64,000 nucleotides of DNA from Pantoea ananatis LMG 2665. GTDB taxonomy: Bacteria; Pseudomonadota; Gammaproteobacteria; Enterobacterales; Enterobacteriaceae. Both the position numbers and the translations under genes were made by a program. Positions 34,161 through 44,052 of the stretch are shown piece by piece (position 1 is the stretch's first letter; each line of letters opens with the position of its first letter). Location of the stretch: NCBI RefSeq assembly GCF_000710035.2, contig NZ_JMJJ01000006.1, positions 434,001 to 498,000 on the forward strand. The letters run 5' to 3'. The notes beneath the pieces are model-generated. The model had not been told where the DNA came from and did no database searches. It saw nothing but the letters and a program-made list of their open reading frames with translations.

Positions 34161-36218
34161 CTACTGTGGCAATATCTGACTGCCAGCAAGCCGTAATGAA
34201 GCAAACAATGACTGCCATTCGCTGTCTGCCCGATAAAATACCGGCGGCTGCCCCATCGGCGCGGCGACAGTGATATCCCCGCCGTTTAACGTTTCTCCGG
34301 TCCACATGTTGACCCAGCGGTCTTCAGGCAGATAGAGCGACCAGTCGCGGCGGCCCTCTTCATAAACCGGTGCCACCAGCAGGTCACGCCCCAGCAGATA
34401 TTGGTATTTGAGCGTGTAGGTGCGGGCATCCGCTTCATAGTGCAAAAACAAAGGGCGCATAACGGGTAAGCCCGAGTGGGCATTCTGCGCGACAGCCTGC
34501 TTGATATAAGGTTTTAAGGTGGTGAAGATCGTGGACATGCGGGCAAAGTGGGCAATGGTTTCTTCATCGCTGTCAAACTGCCAGTTATCGCCAGGACGGT
34601 TCCCTTCATGGGTGCGCATCATCGGGGTAAAAGCATTGAAGTCACACCAGCGAAGCAGCAGTTCTTTACTGCGTTTCATGCCGTACAGCGTGGTGTAGCC
34701 ACCGATGTCGCTGTGATGCAAACCGTGGCCGCTCATCGCCAGTGACAGCGCGGCGGGCACCACCGAGGCCAGGCCATCGTCCAGGCTCCAGTCAACATTT
34801 TGATCCCCGGCCCACATCATCACGGAGTATTTCTGACTGCCGGTGTAACCCGCACGCATAAAGAACAGCACGTCACCGAGTTTGCCGGTTTCTTCCAGCG
34901 CCTCGTAGTTACACTTCGCCCACAGCGCGGGCCAGGCATTGTGCATGATTTCGGCGCTGACGCCGTTGTGCAGATACGTGTCCGTTGGCAGGTACTCCCC
35001 AAAATCCGCCATCCAGCCGCGACAGCCCAGGGCAATCAGATTGTCTTTGATGACGCCTTTGAACCAGTGGTAAGCCTCCGGATTCGTGAGATCGACGACG
35101 CCCGCATAAAACTCACCAAATTCGACGTGGTAATCGTCCCCAGCCGCATTTTTGGTCAGATATCCTTTCCGGGCGGCCTCTTCGCACAGGTTACGGTCGC
35201 TGGCAACGTAAGGGTTGATATAAGACAGGAACTGTACGCCTTCCGCTTTCCACTGCTGAATGCGCGCGTCCAGTTGGGGATAAAGCTCGCTGTCCCACTG
35301 CCAGTTCCACATCACGCGTTTGCCGAAGGAGGTCATCCGGATGCCGGACCAGTCCTGCGCCCAGATGCCATTCACTTTCACGCCCGCCTGACGCATTTTG
35401 TCCAGCTTCTGCTGGCAGATGTCGGTGCCGCCCTGGATCCCCAGCGTGACGCCATCGTAAACCCAGTCCGGTAATACCGGCTGACGCCCCAACAGGGCAC
35501 TCATTTTTTCCAGCAGGGCGATGTAGGTATCGGCACATTCAAAACGTAACGTGGCGTTATTTTCCCAGAAAGCCAGTTCATGATAATCCGCTGCGCTGAA
35601 GTCAAAATTCATGTAGCCGCTGTTATCCACATGGCAGTAATACTTCTGGCTGCTGACAAAGGTCGGCTGTGGGAAAAAGGTCCAGTAGTAATCTCCGCCG
35701 GCATTCTCTGCACAGTCAGCCTGCCAGGTGACCACGCTTTTCTTATTGCGCCCGACGCCCTGTTCGCTGGTCCAGAGTGGAAAAGGTTTCCCGCGCAAAT
35801 CAAAACAGGAAAACTGCTCGCCACAGCCGTAGATATGATCGTCGTCCAAGGCTGACAGCCTCAGCCAGATACGGTTAAGCCTGTCGCTGTCGTTTGTCAG
35901 CGTAAGCAACAGGCGGCCGTTTTCATCTGTGCCGATGATCAGCGTGGCGCTAAATACCTCTCCGCGTGAGAAGCGCACCGTCCAGCCGGTGTCCTGCGCA
36001 GTCACAACGGCCGAGGTTAACGCCAGTTTTTCATTCAACCGGTCTTTAATACTGAAATTGCCGCGAAACATGTCGATATCGGCGTTGCCATTGCCTATCC
36101 ACAGACAGGGTTTTTCCTCGCTGTGGCTAAGAATTTGTCTGTTTTGATAAGTCAGTGAAAAGCCGTTACCGGCGGCAGTCAGCTTTACGCCTGCCGTCTC
36201 AGGATGTTGTAAATGCAT
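34161..36218 (-). CDS. yihQ: Sulfoquinovosidase (GH31)
   Basis: YihQ is a family-31 retaining alpha-glycosidase that releases sulfoquinovose from its glycerides, the breakdown products of plant sulfolipid. The catalytic nucleophile D405 (GWMADFGEYL) and acid/base D472 (WAGDQNVDW) occur at the residue numbers known for E. coli YihQ. So do the sulfonate-recognising residues R301 and W304 (GKRVMWNW) and Y508 (DIGGYTTL), which set sulfoquinovosidases apart from ordinary alpha-glucosidases. Length is 685 residues (E. coli 678). It lies 14 bp after the TauE-type gene start in the same operon. Confidence 0.97.
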   Translation of the reverse strand: MHLQHPETAGVKLTAAGNGFSLTYQNRQILSHSEEKPCLWIGNGNADIDMFRGNFSIKDRLNEKLALTSAVVTAQDTGWTVRFSRGEVFSATLIIGTDENGRLLLTLTNDSDRLNRIWLRLSALDDDHIYGCGEQFSCFDLRGKPFPLWTSEQGVGRNKKSVVTWQADCAENAGGDYYWTFFPQPTFVSSQKYYCHVDNSGYMNFDFSAADYHELAFWENNATLRFECADTYIALLEKMSALLGRQPVLPDWVYDGVTLGIQGGTDICQQKLDKMRQAGVKVNGIWAQDWSGIRMTSFGKRVMWNWQWDSELYPQLDARIQQWKAEGVQFLSYINPYVASDRNLCEEAARKGYLTKNAAGDDYHVEFGEFYAGVVDLTNPEAYHWFKGVIKDNLIALGCRGWMADFGEYLPTDTYLHNGVSAEIMHNAWPALWAKCNYEALEETGKLGDVLFFMRAGYTGSQKYSVMMWAGDQNVDWSLDDGLASVVPAALSLAMSGHGLHHSDIGGYTTLYGMKRSKELLLRWCDFNAFTPMMRTHEGNRPGDNWQFDSDEETIAHFARMSTIFTTLKPYIKQAVAQNAHSGLPVMRPLFLHYEADARTYTLKYQYLLGRDLLVAPVYEEGRRDWSLYLPEDRWVNMWTGETLNGGDITVAAPMGQPPVFYRADSEWQSLFASLRLAGSQILPQ

Positions 36219-36253
36219 TCTGACCTCTGCGTTGTAGGATAAAAAAATAAGGT

Positions 36254-37102
36254 TTAGCGTGATTCGTGCTGGTCACAGCCAATCGTGAACGTCATGAGAT
36301 GGCGCGCCTGTGGCGCAAGAAAAATCACATCAATGCCAGAATTGAACGCGTCAGGTGGACAACTCATCGGCTCGGCTGCCAATCCCGTGCGGCCAAGTTT
36401 TTCGCCGCTGTAAATTTGCAACCAGGGTTGATCGCTGCGTAAAAAAACCGAAAGTGCCTGCTGTGGACAAGTTAATCTCACCTCCCATTCGCGTCCGGCT
36501 GCGCGGGTGTTAACACTGCAGTCGATCTGCGTCGACGCCAACCGACGCGGGGTAAGAAAATCCCCTTCTGCAATCGCGGCCGGTAGCGTAAGCAGGCAGT
36601 GATCCACCAGGGTCATGTTGCAGGTCAGATAAGGATGCGAACCGACACCGTAGGGCGCGGGTTGATCGCCTACGTTCTGGCTGCTGATACTGACCTGCAG
36701 GCCCTGTGCGGCATCAAGCCGGTAAGTCACTGCCGATAGCAACGCAAACGGATAGCCGTAACTGGGCGGCAGGAAAACCGTTAAGGTCGCCTCGCTGTCG
36801 GTGTGTTTGGCGATCTGCCAGTCACGCCAGGCCAATAAGCCGTGAATGGCGGTAACGCCTTCGTGGTCATTGATGGGTAGCTGAAGCAGCTTGCCGTTAT
36901 GTTTCCAGGTTCCTTTCGAGACGCGATTCGGCCAGGGAATCAGGACTTTGCCCATATGCGCCAGCGGCATTGCCTCCGGAGGATGTGGGAGCACCAGATG
37001 GCGGCCCGCGTGCGTCAGCTCAGCCAGGCCAGCGCCTACGGTGACGATTTTTGCCTGATATTCTCCAGCGTGAAGAACAAGGGTTTGTCCGCTGCTGTGC
37101 AT
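36254..37102 (-). CDS. yihR: Aldose 1-epimerase-like protein YihR
   Basis: YihR is a galactose-mutarotase-like (aldose 1-epimerase) protein that probably interconverts the anomers of sulfoquinovose after its release by YihQ. The 282-residue protein (E. coli about 308) shows the mutarotase fold phrases IPWPNRVSKGTW, ITVIHGL-like INDHEGVTAIHGLL, GVGSHPYL (catalytic histidine) and EPMSCPPDAFNSG (catalytic glutamate). The role in the pathway is inferred from the family and from operon position between yihQ and yihS. Confidence 0.92.
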   Translation of the reverse strand: MHSSGQTLVLHAGEYQAKIVTVGAGLAELTHAGRHLVLPHPPEAMPLAHMGKVLIPWPNRVSKGTWKHNGKLLQLPINDHEGVTAIHGLLAWRDWQIAKHTDSEATLTVFLPPSYGYPFALLSAVTYRLDAAQGLQVSISSQNVGDQPAPYGVGSHPYLTCNMTLVDHCLLTLPAAIAEGDFLTPRRLASTQIDCSVNTRAAGREWEVRLTCPQQALSVFLRSDQPWLQIYSGEKLGRTGLAAEPMSCPPDAFNSGIDVIFLAPQARHLMTFTIGCDQHESR

Positions 37103-37135
37103 AGCTGGTACTCCCGTTAGTCTGTTTTTCAGGGG

Positions 37136-38377
37136 TTATTTCGCATTACAGTCCAGTAATCCTGCCGCTACGGCGGGTGCCAGCCCCGGTGCCAGAGGAA
37201 GGCGCGGGATCACCAGGCAATGCAGCAGGTGATAGATATCCTGTTTGCCGTCCCACACTTTGGTGGTCACCTTGTTTTCGCAATCCAGCTCTTGCCACCA
37301 TGAGCCATTCTCGAAATCCATCATGTAAGTGATGCAGTAATCCCACCATTTCTGGTACCAGGCTTCGTATTGCGCCTCGCCAGTGACCGCATACAGGGCG
37401 TAAGCCGTGCCCATTGCCTCAACCACGGGCCAGCGCACTCTTTCACTCACTACGGGCTTGCCATCCCAGTCCACGGTGTAAACAAACCCGTCTGCGCCAT
37501 CGGGCGCCCAGGCATCGCGGATAGTGGCGTCGAATAAGCCTTTCGCATCTTCAATAAGCCAGGCCGGCGGCGTTTCGAAGCGCGCTTCCAGCGCAGCATG
37601 CAGATGCAGCATCAGACGTCCCCATTCAATCCAGTGTCCGGGCGTGCCGCCATAAGCCCGGAAGCGGTGAGCGGGATTCTCTTTGTTGTAATCGCGTAAT
37701 GGGTTCCAGTCAGTGTCGAAGTGTTCATTGACGCGGTACTCACCGCTGCGCGCGACGTCGTGAATAATCACCGAGGTGACACGCAGCGCGCGATCCAGCC
37801 ATTTCTTGTCGTGCGTGACGTCATAGACAATCAGGAAGGCTTCAACGGCGTGCATATTGGCATTGCCGCCGCGGTAGTCTTCTGTCTTGCTAAAGGCTTC
37901 ATCCCAGGACTCCAGGCACATCTGTTCGTCTTCACTCCAGAAGTAGCGATCGATCACGTCGATCGCGTCATCCAGCAGTTGGCGGGCGGCAGGATGCCCC
38001 GTAGTGACCGCACTGGCAGCGCCCAGCAACACGAAAAAGTGCTGATAACCCTGTTTGGACGCATCAACGACGCCTTCATCGTTTACGCAGGCATACCAGC
38101 CGCCGTACTGTTTATCGCGCAGCGCACCATTCAGGGCGTTAATGCCGTGATCGACCAGTTGATAAGCTCCCGGCCGTCCCATCGAGGCCGCAACGGCATA
38201 GACATGCAGCATGCGTGCGGTAATCCACAGGTGCGTGCCCATCTCGGGTTTTACCTGCCCGGTATTCCCCAGCCAGCCAAATCCGGTGGCGACCGCTGCG
38301 TTTTTACCAAAGTCGAGAATCCTGTCCGTTTCCTGTTCGAGCCAGCGGTTATGACTCAGCGTGTTAAACCATTTCAT
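37136..38377 (-). CDS. yihS: Sulfoquinovose isomerase
   Basis: YihS isomerises sulfoquinovose to 6-deoxy-6-sulfofructose, the first committed step of the sulfo-Embden-Meyerhof-Parnas route. The 413-residue protein equals the E. coli length and belongs to the N-acylglucosamine 2-epimerase (AGE) family with an (alpha/alpha)6 barrel. The histidines and other residues reported as catalytic in E. coli YihS fall at identical numbers here: Y111, H176, H248, E251 and H383. It is followed by yihR after 33 bp and preceded by yihT. Confidence 0.97.
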   Translation of the reverse strand: MKWFNTLSHNRWLEQETDRILDFGKNAAVATGFGWLGNTGQVKPEMGTHLWITARMLHVYAVAASMGRPGAYQLVDHGINALNGALRDKQYGGWYACVNDEGVVDASKQGYQHFFVLLGAASAVTTGHPAARQLLDDAIDVIDRYFWSEDEQMCLESWDEAFSKTEDYRGGNANMHAVEAFLIVYDVTHDKKWLDRALRVTSVIIHDVARSGEYRVNEHFDTDWNPLRDYNKENPAHRFRAYGGTPGHWIEWGRLMLHLHAALEARFETPPAWLIEDAKGLFDATIRDAWAPDGADGFVYTVDWDGKPVVSERVRWPVVEAMGTAYALYAVTGEAQYEAWYQKWWDYCITYMMDFENGSWWQELDCENKVTTKVWDGKQDIYHLLHCLVIPRLPLAPGLAPAVAAGLLDCNAK

Positions 38378-38390
38378 TTGCGTTGCCCTC

Positions 38391-39266
38391 TTAGCGTTTA
38401 GCCATCATTTCATCTACGATCTCACCCAGCCGTTGCAGCCTGGGGACGGAGACATCCCGCAACATCAGGTCGGTATCCGGTAAGCCAATGACGGAAGACC
38501 AGACGGCTCGCCCGGCCAGGAAGCCCGATGCGCCCGCCTGCATCGCCACCCGCACGGCGCGCGGGAATAATTTTTCATCAATGCCGGACGAGAGAATGAC
38601 CCACGGCATCGCGATCCGATCGTTGAGCTTTTGCGCGGCCGCCAGCAGATCCGACTGTGTACCTTTGCCGTACAGGGGCATTTCCACCTTGTAGAGATCC
38701 GCGCCGCTGTTGCCCAATTCTGTGGCCGCGTCCAGGATCGCCTGCTCGCGATCAAAGCGATCGCCACGGCGCGGTGGCCTGACTACCGGTTCGATAATGC
38801 TGAGCAGGCCATGGCGGTGGCAGCGGGTGTTGAAGGCCTTAACCATGTCGAGACGTTGCTGCGGATCTTCATCGCTGCGCCACAGCACCAGCAGCTTCAG
38901 CGCCTTCGCGCCGTCACGCTTCATCGCCACCGGATCGACGTTGTTATCGATCGCCACGCTGTCCACCGGAATACCATTGCCCGGAATGAATTCATCCGCC
39001 GCGACGATAAGGCCGCAGCCGGGGGCAACCGCTTGCCGTTCGACGATGTGCGGGAAACAAAACTGTTGATCAATCAGGATCGCCGAGGCATAGGGCGATA
39101 ACACGCTGGCGGCATTGACTTTAAACTCGGTCAGCACGCGATCGCTGACGGGTAGTGACGCGCCAGCGGCCGCGAACATCAAACGCATGGCCTCACGCTG
39201 ATCGACTGCGAGCATGGCGAAACCACCTGAAGGTCGGGTGATGTCTTTAAGGGTGTAATGAGTCAT
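38391..39266 (-). CDS. yihT: Sulfofructosephosphate aldolase
   Basis: YihT cleaves 6-deoxy-6-sulfofructose 1-phosphate to dihydroxyacetone phosphate and sulfolactaldehyde. The 291-residue class I aldolase (E. coli 292) has its Schiff-base lysine K193 in [13 protein letters not shown], in the position known for YihT. The start at 39266 ([20 protein letters not shown]) was chosen over an upstream ATG at 39293, because it follows AGAGGAAAG and matches the homologue. It lies 23 bp downstream of yihU. Confidence 0.96.
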   Translation of the reverse strand: MTHYTLKDITRPSGGFAMLAVDQREAMRLMFAAAGASLPVSDRVLTEFKVNAASVLSPYASAILIDQQFCFPHIVERQAVAPGCGLIVAADEFIPGNGIPVDSVAIDNNVDPVAMKRDGAKALKLLVLWRSDEDPQQRLDMVKAFNTRCHRHGLLSIIEPVVRPPRRGDRFDREQAILDAATELGNSGADLYKVEMPLYGKGTQSDLLAAAQKLNDRIAMPWVILSSGIDEKLFPRAVRVAMQAGASGFLAGRAVWSSVIGLPDTDLMLRDVSVPRLQRLGEIVDEMMAKR

Positions 39267-39289
39267 GCTTCTTTCCTCTGAATTAAGCG

Positions 39290-40186
39290 TCACACTGTGT
39301 GGGGAGAAATTAGGCCCGAGCTGGCGCGAACATGTTCAAGGATGGCGGTCCAGTCCTCGCGTCCGCGTCCGGCAGCGCGGGCCTGGTTGTAAACTTCACG
39401 TGAGGCAGCCCCGAGCGGCATCGGTACATGCAGCTGGTTGGCAACATCCAGCGCAATCCCCAGGTCCTTATGCGCCAGATCGATCATGAAGGCCGGTGAG
39501 CGATCCCCTTTCAGTACCTTGTCAGGCCAGGTCGTGGTGAAATGCCCTTTGCCCGCAGGCGTGCCGTTCATCACCTGCAACGCCACGTCAAACGACAGCC
39601 CCAGACCTTCACACAGCACCGCCGCTTCCGCCGAGAGGGCATTCAGGGCGATGCTCATGTAGTTGTTGATCAGCTTGACGCGAATCCCCATACCGGGGCC
39701 GCCTGCCACGACCAGCTCATTGCCCATCGCCATAAGCACGGGTTTTGCTCGTGCAACCTGTTGCGGCGTGCCGCCTGCCAGTAGCAGCAGTGAACCGGCT
39801 ATCGCATGGTCTGACGTGCGGCCGACGGGCACGTCCATCATGCTGAAACCGCGAGCGGCCATCTCACCGATCAGCCGATCGGTTTGCAGCGGATGGATCG
39901 TGGACATATCAATCACCAGCGCAGTGGATGCCAGCGTGCTACACACACCTTTGTCGCCAAGCAGTACGGAACGCACTAACTCGCCGTTGGGCAGCATGGT
40001 GATAACAAACTCGGCCCCGGTTGCCGCCTCCGCAGCAGAAACGCTCGCCCGGGCGCCCTTATCAACCAGACGCGCGACGGCCTGAGGATCCACATCAAAG
40101 ACGTTGAGCTGATGGCCCTGCTTCAGCAGATTGCTCGCCATCGGCGCGCCCATTTGTCCCAATCCAATAAACGCAATTACCGACAT
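39290..40186 (-). CDS. yihU: Sulfolactaldehyde 3-reductase
   Basis: YihU reduces sulfolactaldehyde with NADH to 2,3-dihydroxypropane-1-sulfonate, regenerating NAD+. The 298-residue beta-hydroxyacid dehydrogenase has the N-terminal Rossmann motif [15 protein letters not shown], the substrate loop [10 protein letters not shown] with R123 (sulfonate recognition in E. coli) and the catalytic lysine K171 in RVKLINNY. It is the first gene of the minus-strand operon and diverges from yihV. The 165-bp gap contains the candidate CsqR sites. Confidence 0.96.
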   Translation of the reverse strand: MSVIAFIGLGQMGAPMASNLLKQGHQLNVFDVDPQAVARLVDKGARASVSAAEAATGAEFVITMLPNGELVRSVLLGDKGVCSTLASTALVIDMSTIHPLQTDRLIGEMAARGFSMMDVPVGRTSDHAIAGSLLLLAGGTPQQVARAKPVLMAMGNELVVAGGPGMGIRVKLINNYMSIALNALSAEAAVLCEGLGLSFDVALQVMNGTPAGKGHFTTTWPDKVLKGDRSPAFMIDLAHKDLGIALDVANQLHVPMPLGAASREVYNQARAAGRGREDWTAILEHVRASSGLISPHTV

Positions 40187-40351
40187 ACCGCTCTCCCAAC
40201 CCCGTTATTGTCATATTTTGTCATTAAAGACGACTTTTACTGTCTGTTTTAGATCATATTTGTAATTTATGGTCAAAAAATTGACAGGTGTCACTTTTAA
40301 AACATTTGATGAAATTAAAATGACAACACCAACAAAATGTGAGGAAGCGTT
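40187..40351. promoter_or_regulatory. Divergent yihU/yihV control region with candidate CsqR sites
   Basis: This A/T-rich divergent promoter region carries a cluster of related elements: TGTCAT at 40209-40214 and 40219-40224 (one helical turn apart), the palindrome TGACA-GG-TGTCA at 40282-40293, and ATGACA at 40320-40325. The repeated TGTCA/TGACA half-sites suggest binding by the DeoR-family regulator YihW (CsqR), which in E. coli represses both directions until sulfoquinovose is present. The assignment is by context. Confidence 0.55.
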
Positions 40352-41248
40352 ATGACGCGTATTGCTTGTGTAGGGATCACCGTATTAGATCGCATTTGGT
40401 ATCTGGATACCTTGCCGTCTCAGAGCGGAAAATATGTGGCAAACAACTATCGGGAAGTCGGCGGTGGTCCGGCTGCTACAGCGGCCGTTGCCGCAGCTAA
40501 ACTGGGTGCAGAGGTGGATTTTATTGGTCGGGTTGGTGACGATGACACAGGGAAGAGACTGCTGTCTGAGTTAAATGAGTACGGCGTAAAGACCCGATAT
40601 ACTAAGGTTTTCGAGGCCGCCCGCTCTTCACAATCCGCGATTCTGGTGGATGCCGAGGGGGAACGGATGATTGCCAACTACCCTAGCCCGGACTTAGCAG
40701 AATGCGCAGACTGGCTAACAGAGATCGACTTCTCACAATGGGATGCGGTGCTGGCAGATGTTCGCTGGCACCAGGGTGCCAAGTGCGCGTTTACCCTGGC
40801 CCGCCAACAGGGCGTTCCCACCATTCTGGATGGGGATGTGACCCCGCAGGACATTGGGGAGCTGGTGGCGTTAAGCGATCATGCGGCATTTTCAGCGCCG
40901 GGTTTACAGCGCTTAACCGGGCTGGAGGGGGAAACGGCGGCGTTAAAAAAAGCACAAATGCTCACAAATGGTCATGTCTATGTTACCCAGGGCGCTCAGG
41001 GCTGCGTCTGGCTGGACGCCGGCACGCTACAGCATCAGCCCGCCTTTGAGGTACAGGTCGTCGATACCACCGGCGCGGGCGACGTCTTCCACGGGGGGCT
41101 GGCCGTGAAACTGGCGCAGAAGGGCTCTGTCACAGAGGCCGTGCGCTTTGCCAGTGCGGTCGCGGCGCTAAAATGTACGCGACCGGGCGGGCGAGACGGG
41201 ATCCCTGATTATGATCAAACCTGTTCTTTTATGTCGGTAAATGTATAA
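40352..41248 (+). CDS. yihV: Sulfofructose kinase
   Basis: YihV phosphorylates 6-deoxy-6-sulfofructose at O1 with ATP, between YihS and YihT. The 298-residue protein is a PfkB-family carbohydrate kinase with the N-terminal signature GGGPAATAAVAAAKLGA (about residues 37-53) and the C-terminal catalytic signature VVDTTGAGDVFHGG, containing the general base aspartate. GTGAGGAAG precedes the ATG. yihW begins 34 bp after its stop, on the same strand, as in E. coli. Confidence 0.96.
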   Translation: MTRIACVGITVLDRIWYLDTLPSQSGKYVANNYREVGGGPAATAAVAAAKLGAEVDFIGRVGDDDTGKRLLSELNEYGVKTRYTKVFEAARSSQSAILVDAEGERMIANYPSPDLAECADWLTEIDFSQWDAVLADVRWHQGAKCAFTLARQQGVPTILDGDVTPQDIGELVALSDHAAFSAPGLQRLTGLEGETAALKKAQMLTNGHVYVTQGAQGCVWLDAGTLQHQPAFEVQVVDTTGAGDVFHGGLAVKLAQKGSVTEAVRFASAVAALKCTRPGGRDGIPDYDQTCSFMSVNV

Positions 41249-41282
41249 ACTGTGTGCCATGGTGGTATTCAGAGAACAATCC

Positions 41283-42080
41283 ATGATCCTCACGGACGTA
41301 ACCGGTAATCCTCGCCACGATCGTTTGCTCAGGCTGATCGCTGAACGTGGCTACATGAATATTGATGAACTCGCCTTGCTGCTCGACGTTTCCACACAAA
41401 CGGTCAGGCGCGATATTCGTAAACTCAGCGATCAGGGATTAATCACGCGTCATCATGGTGGTGCGGGCCGTGCATCCAGCGTAGTGAACACCGCTTTTGA
41501 ACAGCGCGAAGTCTCACAGACTGAAGAAAAACGTGCGATTGCGGAAGCCATTGCGGACTATATTCCCGATGGATCAACGGTATTTATCACTATTGGCACT
41601 ACGGTTGAACACGTCGCCCGGGCGCTGGCAAATCATAAACATCTGCGCGTTATCACCAACAGCCTTCGTGTCGCCCATATTCTGTATAAATGCCCACAGT
41701 TTGAAGTGATGGTGCCCGGCGGCACGCTGCGTCCCCACAACGGTGGCATTATTGGCCCGGTCACGTCCGCGTTTGTGGCCGGTTTTCGGGCAGATTATCT
41801 GGTTACCAGCATGGGCGCCATTGAGAGCGATGGTGCGCTACTGGAATTTGATGTTAACGAGGCCGCCGTGGCGCAAACCATGATGGCGCATGCGCGTCAT
41901 ATTTTGTTAGCGGCAGACCACACCAAGTTTCAGGCATCGGCAGCGGTAGAAATGGGCAGCGTTACCCAGGCGACCGCCCTGTTTACAGATCGGTTGCCGG
42001 CAACGGCGTTGCAGAACGTGCTTAAAGCACATCAGGTGGAAATCATTCAGGCGACGCCAGGCGGCGATGAAGAGCCCTGA
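41283..42080 (+). CDS. yihW: DeoR-family regulator of sulfoquinovose catabolism
   Basis: YihW (CsqR) is the DeoR-type repressor of the sulfoglycolysis genes. The 265-residue protein has an N-terminal winged helix-turn-helix (RLIAERGYMNIDELALLLDVSTQTVRRDIRKL, read in two parts across residues 14-45) and a C-terminal DeoRC sugar-phosphate-binding domain (TIGTTVEHVARAL, TNSLRVAHIL, VPGGTLRPHNGGIIGP). The start at 41283 matches E. coli; a frame opening at 41241 overlaps yihV and is less likely. A hairpin at 42086 follows the stop. Confidence 0.95.
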   Translation: MILTDVTGNPRHDRLLRLIAERGYMNIDELALLLDVSTQTVRRDIRKLSDQGLITRHHGGAGRASSVVNTAFEQREVSQTEEKRAIAEAIADYIPDGSTVFITIGTTVEHVARALANHKHLRVITNSLRVAHILYKCPQFEVMVPGGTLRPHNGGIIGPVTSAFVAGFRADYLVTSMGAIESDGALLEFDVNEAAVAQTMMAHARHILLAADHTKFQASAAVEMGSVTQATALFTDRLPATALQNVLKAHQVEIIQATPGGDEEP

Positions 42081-42085
42081 GCAAT

Positions 42086-42107
42086 TAACCCCGGCAAGCC
42101 GGGGTTA
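42086..42107. terminator. Hairpin between yihW and cybC
   Basis: TAACCCCGGC and GCCGGGGTTA form a perfect 10-bp inverted repeat separated by AA, between two convergent genes. There is no T run on either side, so it may act as a bidirectional RNA-stabilising hairpin as much as a terminator. Confidence 0.7.
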
Positions 42108-42116
42108 TCGGTAAAA

Positions 42117-42503
42117 TTAGCGGAACTTCTTGTGGTTTTCGTTACGGATAGCCGCCAGCTTCTGCGCTTCTGCTTTGGCTTCATCCAGTTTACCCTGCTT
42201 AGCCAGCGCATCCGCTTTATCAATCTGGGCGATCAGGTCATCCATACCTTTGTGAAAGTCTTTCATTTCCGGGCTGTCCGGGGCTTTGCCTTCCAGCTTG
42301 TCCGGCGTGCCTTTTTTGGCATCCTCTGCTTTAGCACGCAAATCACTTAACATCTTGTGCAACTGGTCGGCGCTTTTCGCCCCGTCCAGTGACTTATAGA
42401 TACCCGACATATCTTTCATATCGTGCTCAAGAGAGGCAGCACCGGCGGTCACGCTCACGGATAACACGGCTACAGCTAACAACGACATAAGCTCTTTACG
42501 CAT
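42117..42503 (-). CDS. cybC: Periplasmic cytochrome b562
   Basis: CybC is a small soluble four-helix-bundle electron carrier with non-covalent heme b in the periplasm. The 128-residue precursor has a signal peptide cleaved after residue 22 (VTAGA). In the mature protein the heme ligands M7 (in ASLEHDM) and H102 (in RNENHKKFR) are at the exact numbers of E. coli cytochrome b562. The central segment DSPEMKDFHKGMDDLIAQID is also conserved. It begins 95 bp after pmbA and may share its transcript. Many E. coli K-12 strains carry a defective copy; this one is intact. Confidence 0.95.
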   Translation of the reverse strand: MRKELMSLLAVAVLSVSVTAGAASLEHDMKDMSGIYKSLDGAKSADQLHKMLSDLRAKAEDAKKGTPDKLEGKAPDSPEMKDFHKGMDDLIAQIDKADALAKQGKLDEAKAEAQKLAAIRNENHKKFR

Positions 42504-42598
42504 GCTCAGCTTCCTTTTTATTGTGGGAATGCTTTTTATAAAAAAACGGAGGGTCGATGCCCTCCGCTTGCTATCGCATAAACAACTTAAAAGAGATT

Positions 42599-43939
42599 TT
42601 ACTGTCCGGCAATATACATTTCGGGGAGTAAGACCGAACCGCACTGAATATTGCTACGGGTTTCAATGTCATCGCCCACGGTGACAATGTTCCGCCACAT
42701 GTCACCTAAGTTACCGGCGATAGTAATTTCGCTTACCGGATACTGGATTTCACCGTTTTCTACCCAGAAACCGGCTGCGCCGCGTGAGTAGTCGCCCGTG
42801 ATCGCACTGACGCCCTGCCCCATCAGTTCTGTCACCACCAGGCCGGTGCCCATCTGCTTCAGCATAGCGTCGAAGCTGTGCCCCTGACCGGCGATGCGCC
42901 AGTTGTGGATACCGCCCGCGTGGCCGGTGCTGGTCAGGCCCAGCTTGCGCGCCGAATAGCTGGTCATCAGCCAGGTTTGCAGCACGCCATCTTTGATAAT
43001 GTCGCGAGCCTGGGTGCGAACGCCTTCGCTGTCAAACGGCGTTGACGCTAAACCTTTCAACAGGTGCGGCTGCTCCTGAATGGTCAGCCACTCAGGCAGA
43101 ATCTGTTTGCCCATGGCATCCAGCAAGAAGGTGGATTTCCGATACACGCTGCTACCGCTGATGGCGCCCACCAGGTGACCGAACAGACCCGTTGCCACTT
43201 CGGGGGCAAAGATCACCGGCGCTTTCATGGTGTCGAGCTTGCGTGGCGCAAGACGCGACAGCGTACGGCGCGCGCATTCTGCGCCGACCCAGTCCGGGCT
43301 TTTTAAATCGTCGATTGCCCGGCCGATGGTGTAAGCATAGTCACGCTCCATATTGCCGTCCTGCTCAGCAATTACGCAGCTGGAAAGCGAATGGCGGCTG
43401 GAGCAGTAGCTCTGTAACATGCCGTGGCTGTTACCGAAGACTTTAATCCCGATGTGGCTGTTAAAGCTGCCGCCTTCGGTGTTGGTGATGCGTTTGTCCG
43501 CCTGCAGCGCCGCCTGTTCTGCCTGGGCCGCCAGTTTGATGGCGTGATCGGCATCGATCTCCCACGGATGGTAAAGATCGAGATCCGGAGCCTCATAAGC
43601 CAGTAATTCTGCATCCGCCGGTCCGGCAAAAGGATCGGGTGACGTATAGCGTGCAATATCGATCGCCGCCTGCACAGTCCGTTTGATCGCATCCGGGCTG
43701 AGATCGGTCGATGAAGCACTGCCTTTACGGTTTTGATGATAAACGGTAATACCCAGTGCGCCGTCGCTGTTGAACTCAACGTTTTCTACCTCGCCGTAGC
43801 GGGTACTCACACCAATACCGGTCGTCTTGCTCACCGCGACTTCCGCGCCATCCGTACTTGCTTTTGCCAGTTCAAGCGCCTGCGCAATTGCCTGTTCCAG
43901 TGCTGTTCGCTGTTCTGCAACTTGAGTTGATACGTTCAT
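42599..43939 (-). CDS. pmbA: Metalloprotease PmbA/TldE
   Basis: PmbA (TldE) forms a heterodimer with TldD that matures microcin B17 and degrades the antitoxin CcdA; it has a wider peptide-processing role in many bacteria. TldD, not PmbA, carries the zinc site. The 446 residues (E. coli 450) match E. coli almost throughout, including [32 protein letters not shown] and [14 protein letters not shown]. It is divergent from darP with a short intergenic region, as in E. coli. The ATG at 43939 gives [10 protein letters not shown]. Confidence 0.96.
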   Translation of the reverse strand: MNVSTQVAEQRTALEQAIAQALELAKASTDGAEVAVSKTTGIGVSTRYGEVENVEFNSDGALGITVYHQNRKGSASSTDLSPDAIKRTVQAAIDIARYTSPDPFAGPADAELLAYEAPDLDLYHPWEIDADHAIKLAAQAEQAALQADKRITNTEGGSFNSHIGIKVFGNSHGMLQSYCSSRHSLSSCVIAEQDGNMERDYAYTIGRAIDDLKSPDWVGAECARRTLSRLAPRKLDTMKAPVIFAPEVATGLFGHLVGAISGSSVYRKSTFLLDAMGKQILPEWLTIQEQPHLLKGLASTPFDSEGVRTQARDIIKDGVLQTWLMTSYSARKLGLTSTGHAGGIHNWRIAGQGHSFDAMLKQMGTGLVVTELMGQGVSAITGDYSRGAAGFWVENGEIQYPVSEITIAGNLGDMWRNIVTVGDDIETRSNIQCGSVLLPEMYIAGQ

Positions 43940-44052
43940 CGACCTGCCGTCTAATCTTATGGTTGAATAATTTGAGTCTATCAGAGTCAGAGAACAATTT
44001 CGCAGTCACCCGATAAACTGGTAGGATTAGCCTCTTTTTTTTGGAGCCAGAT

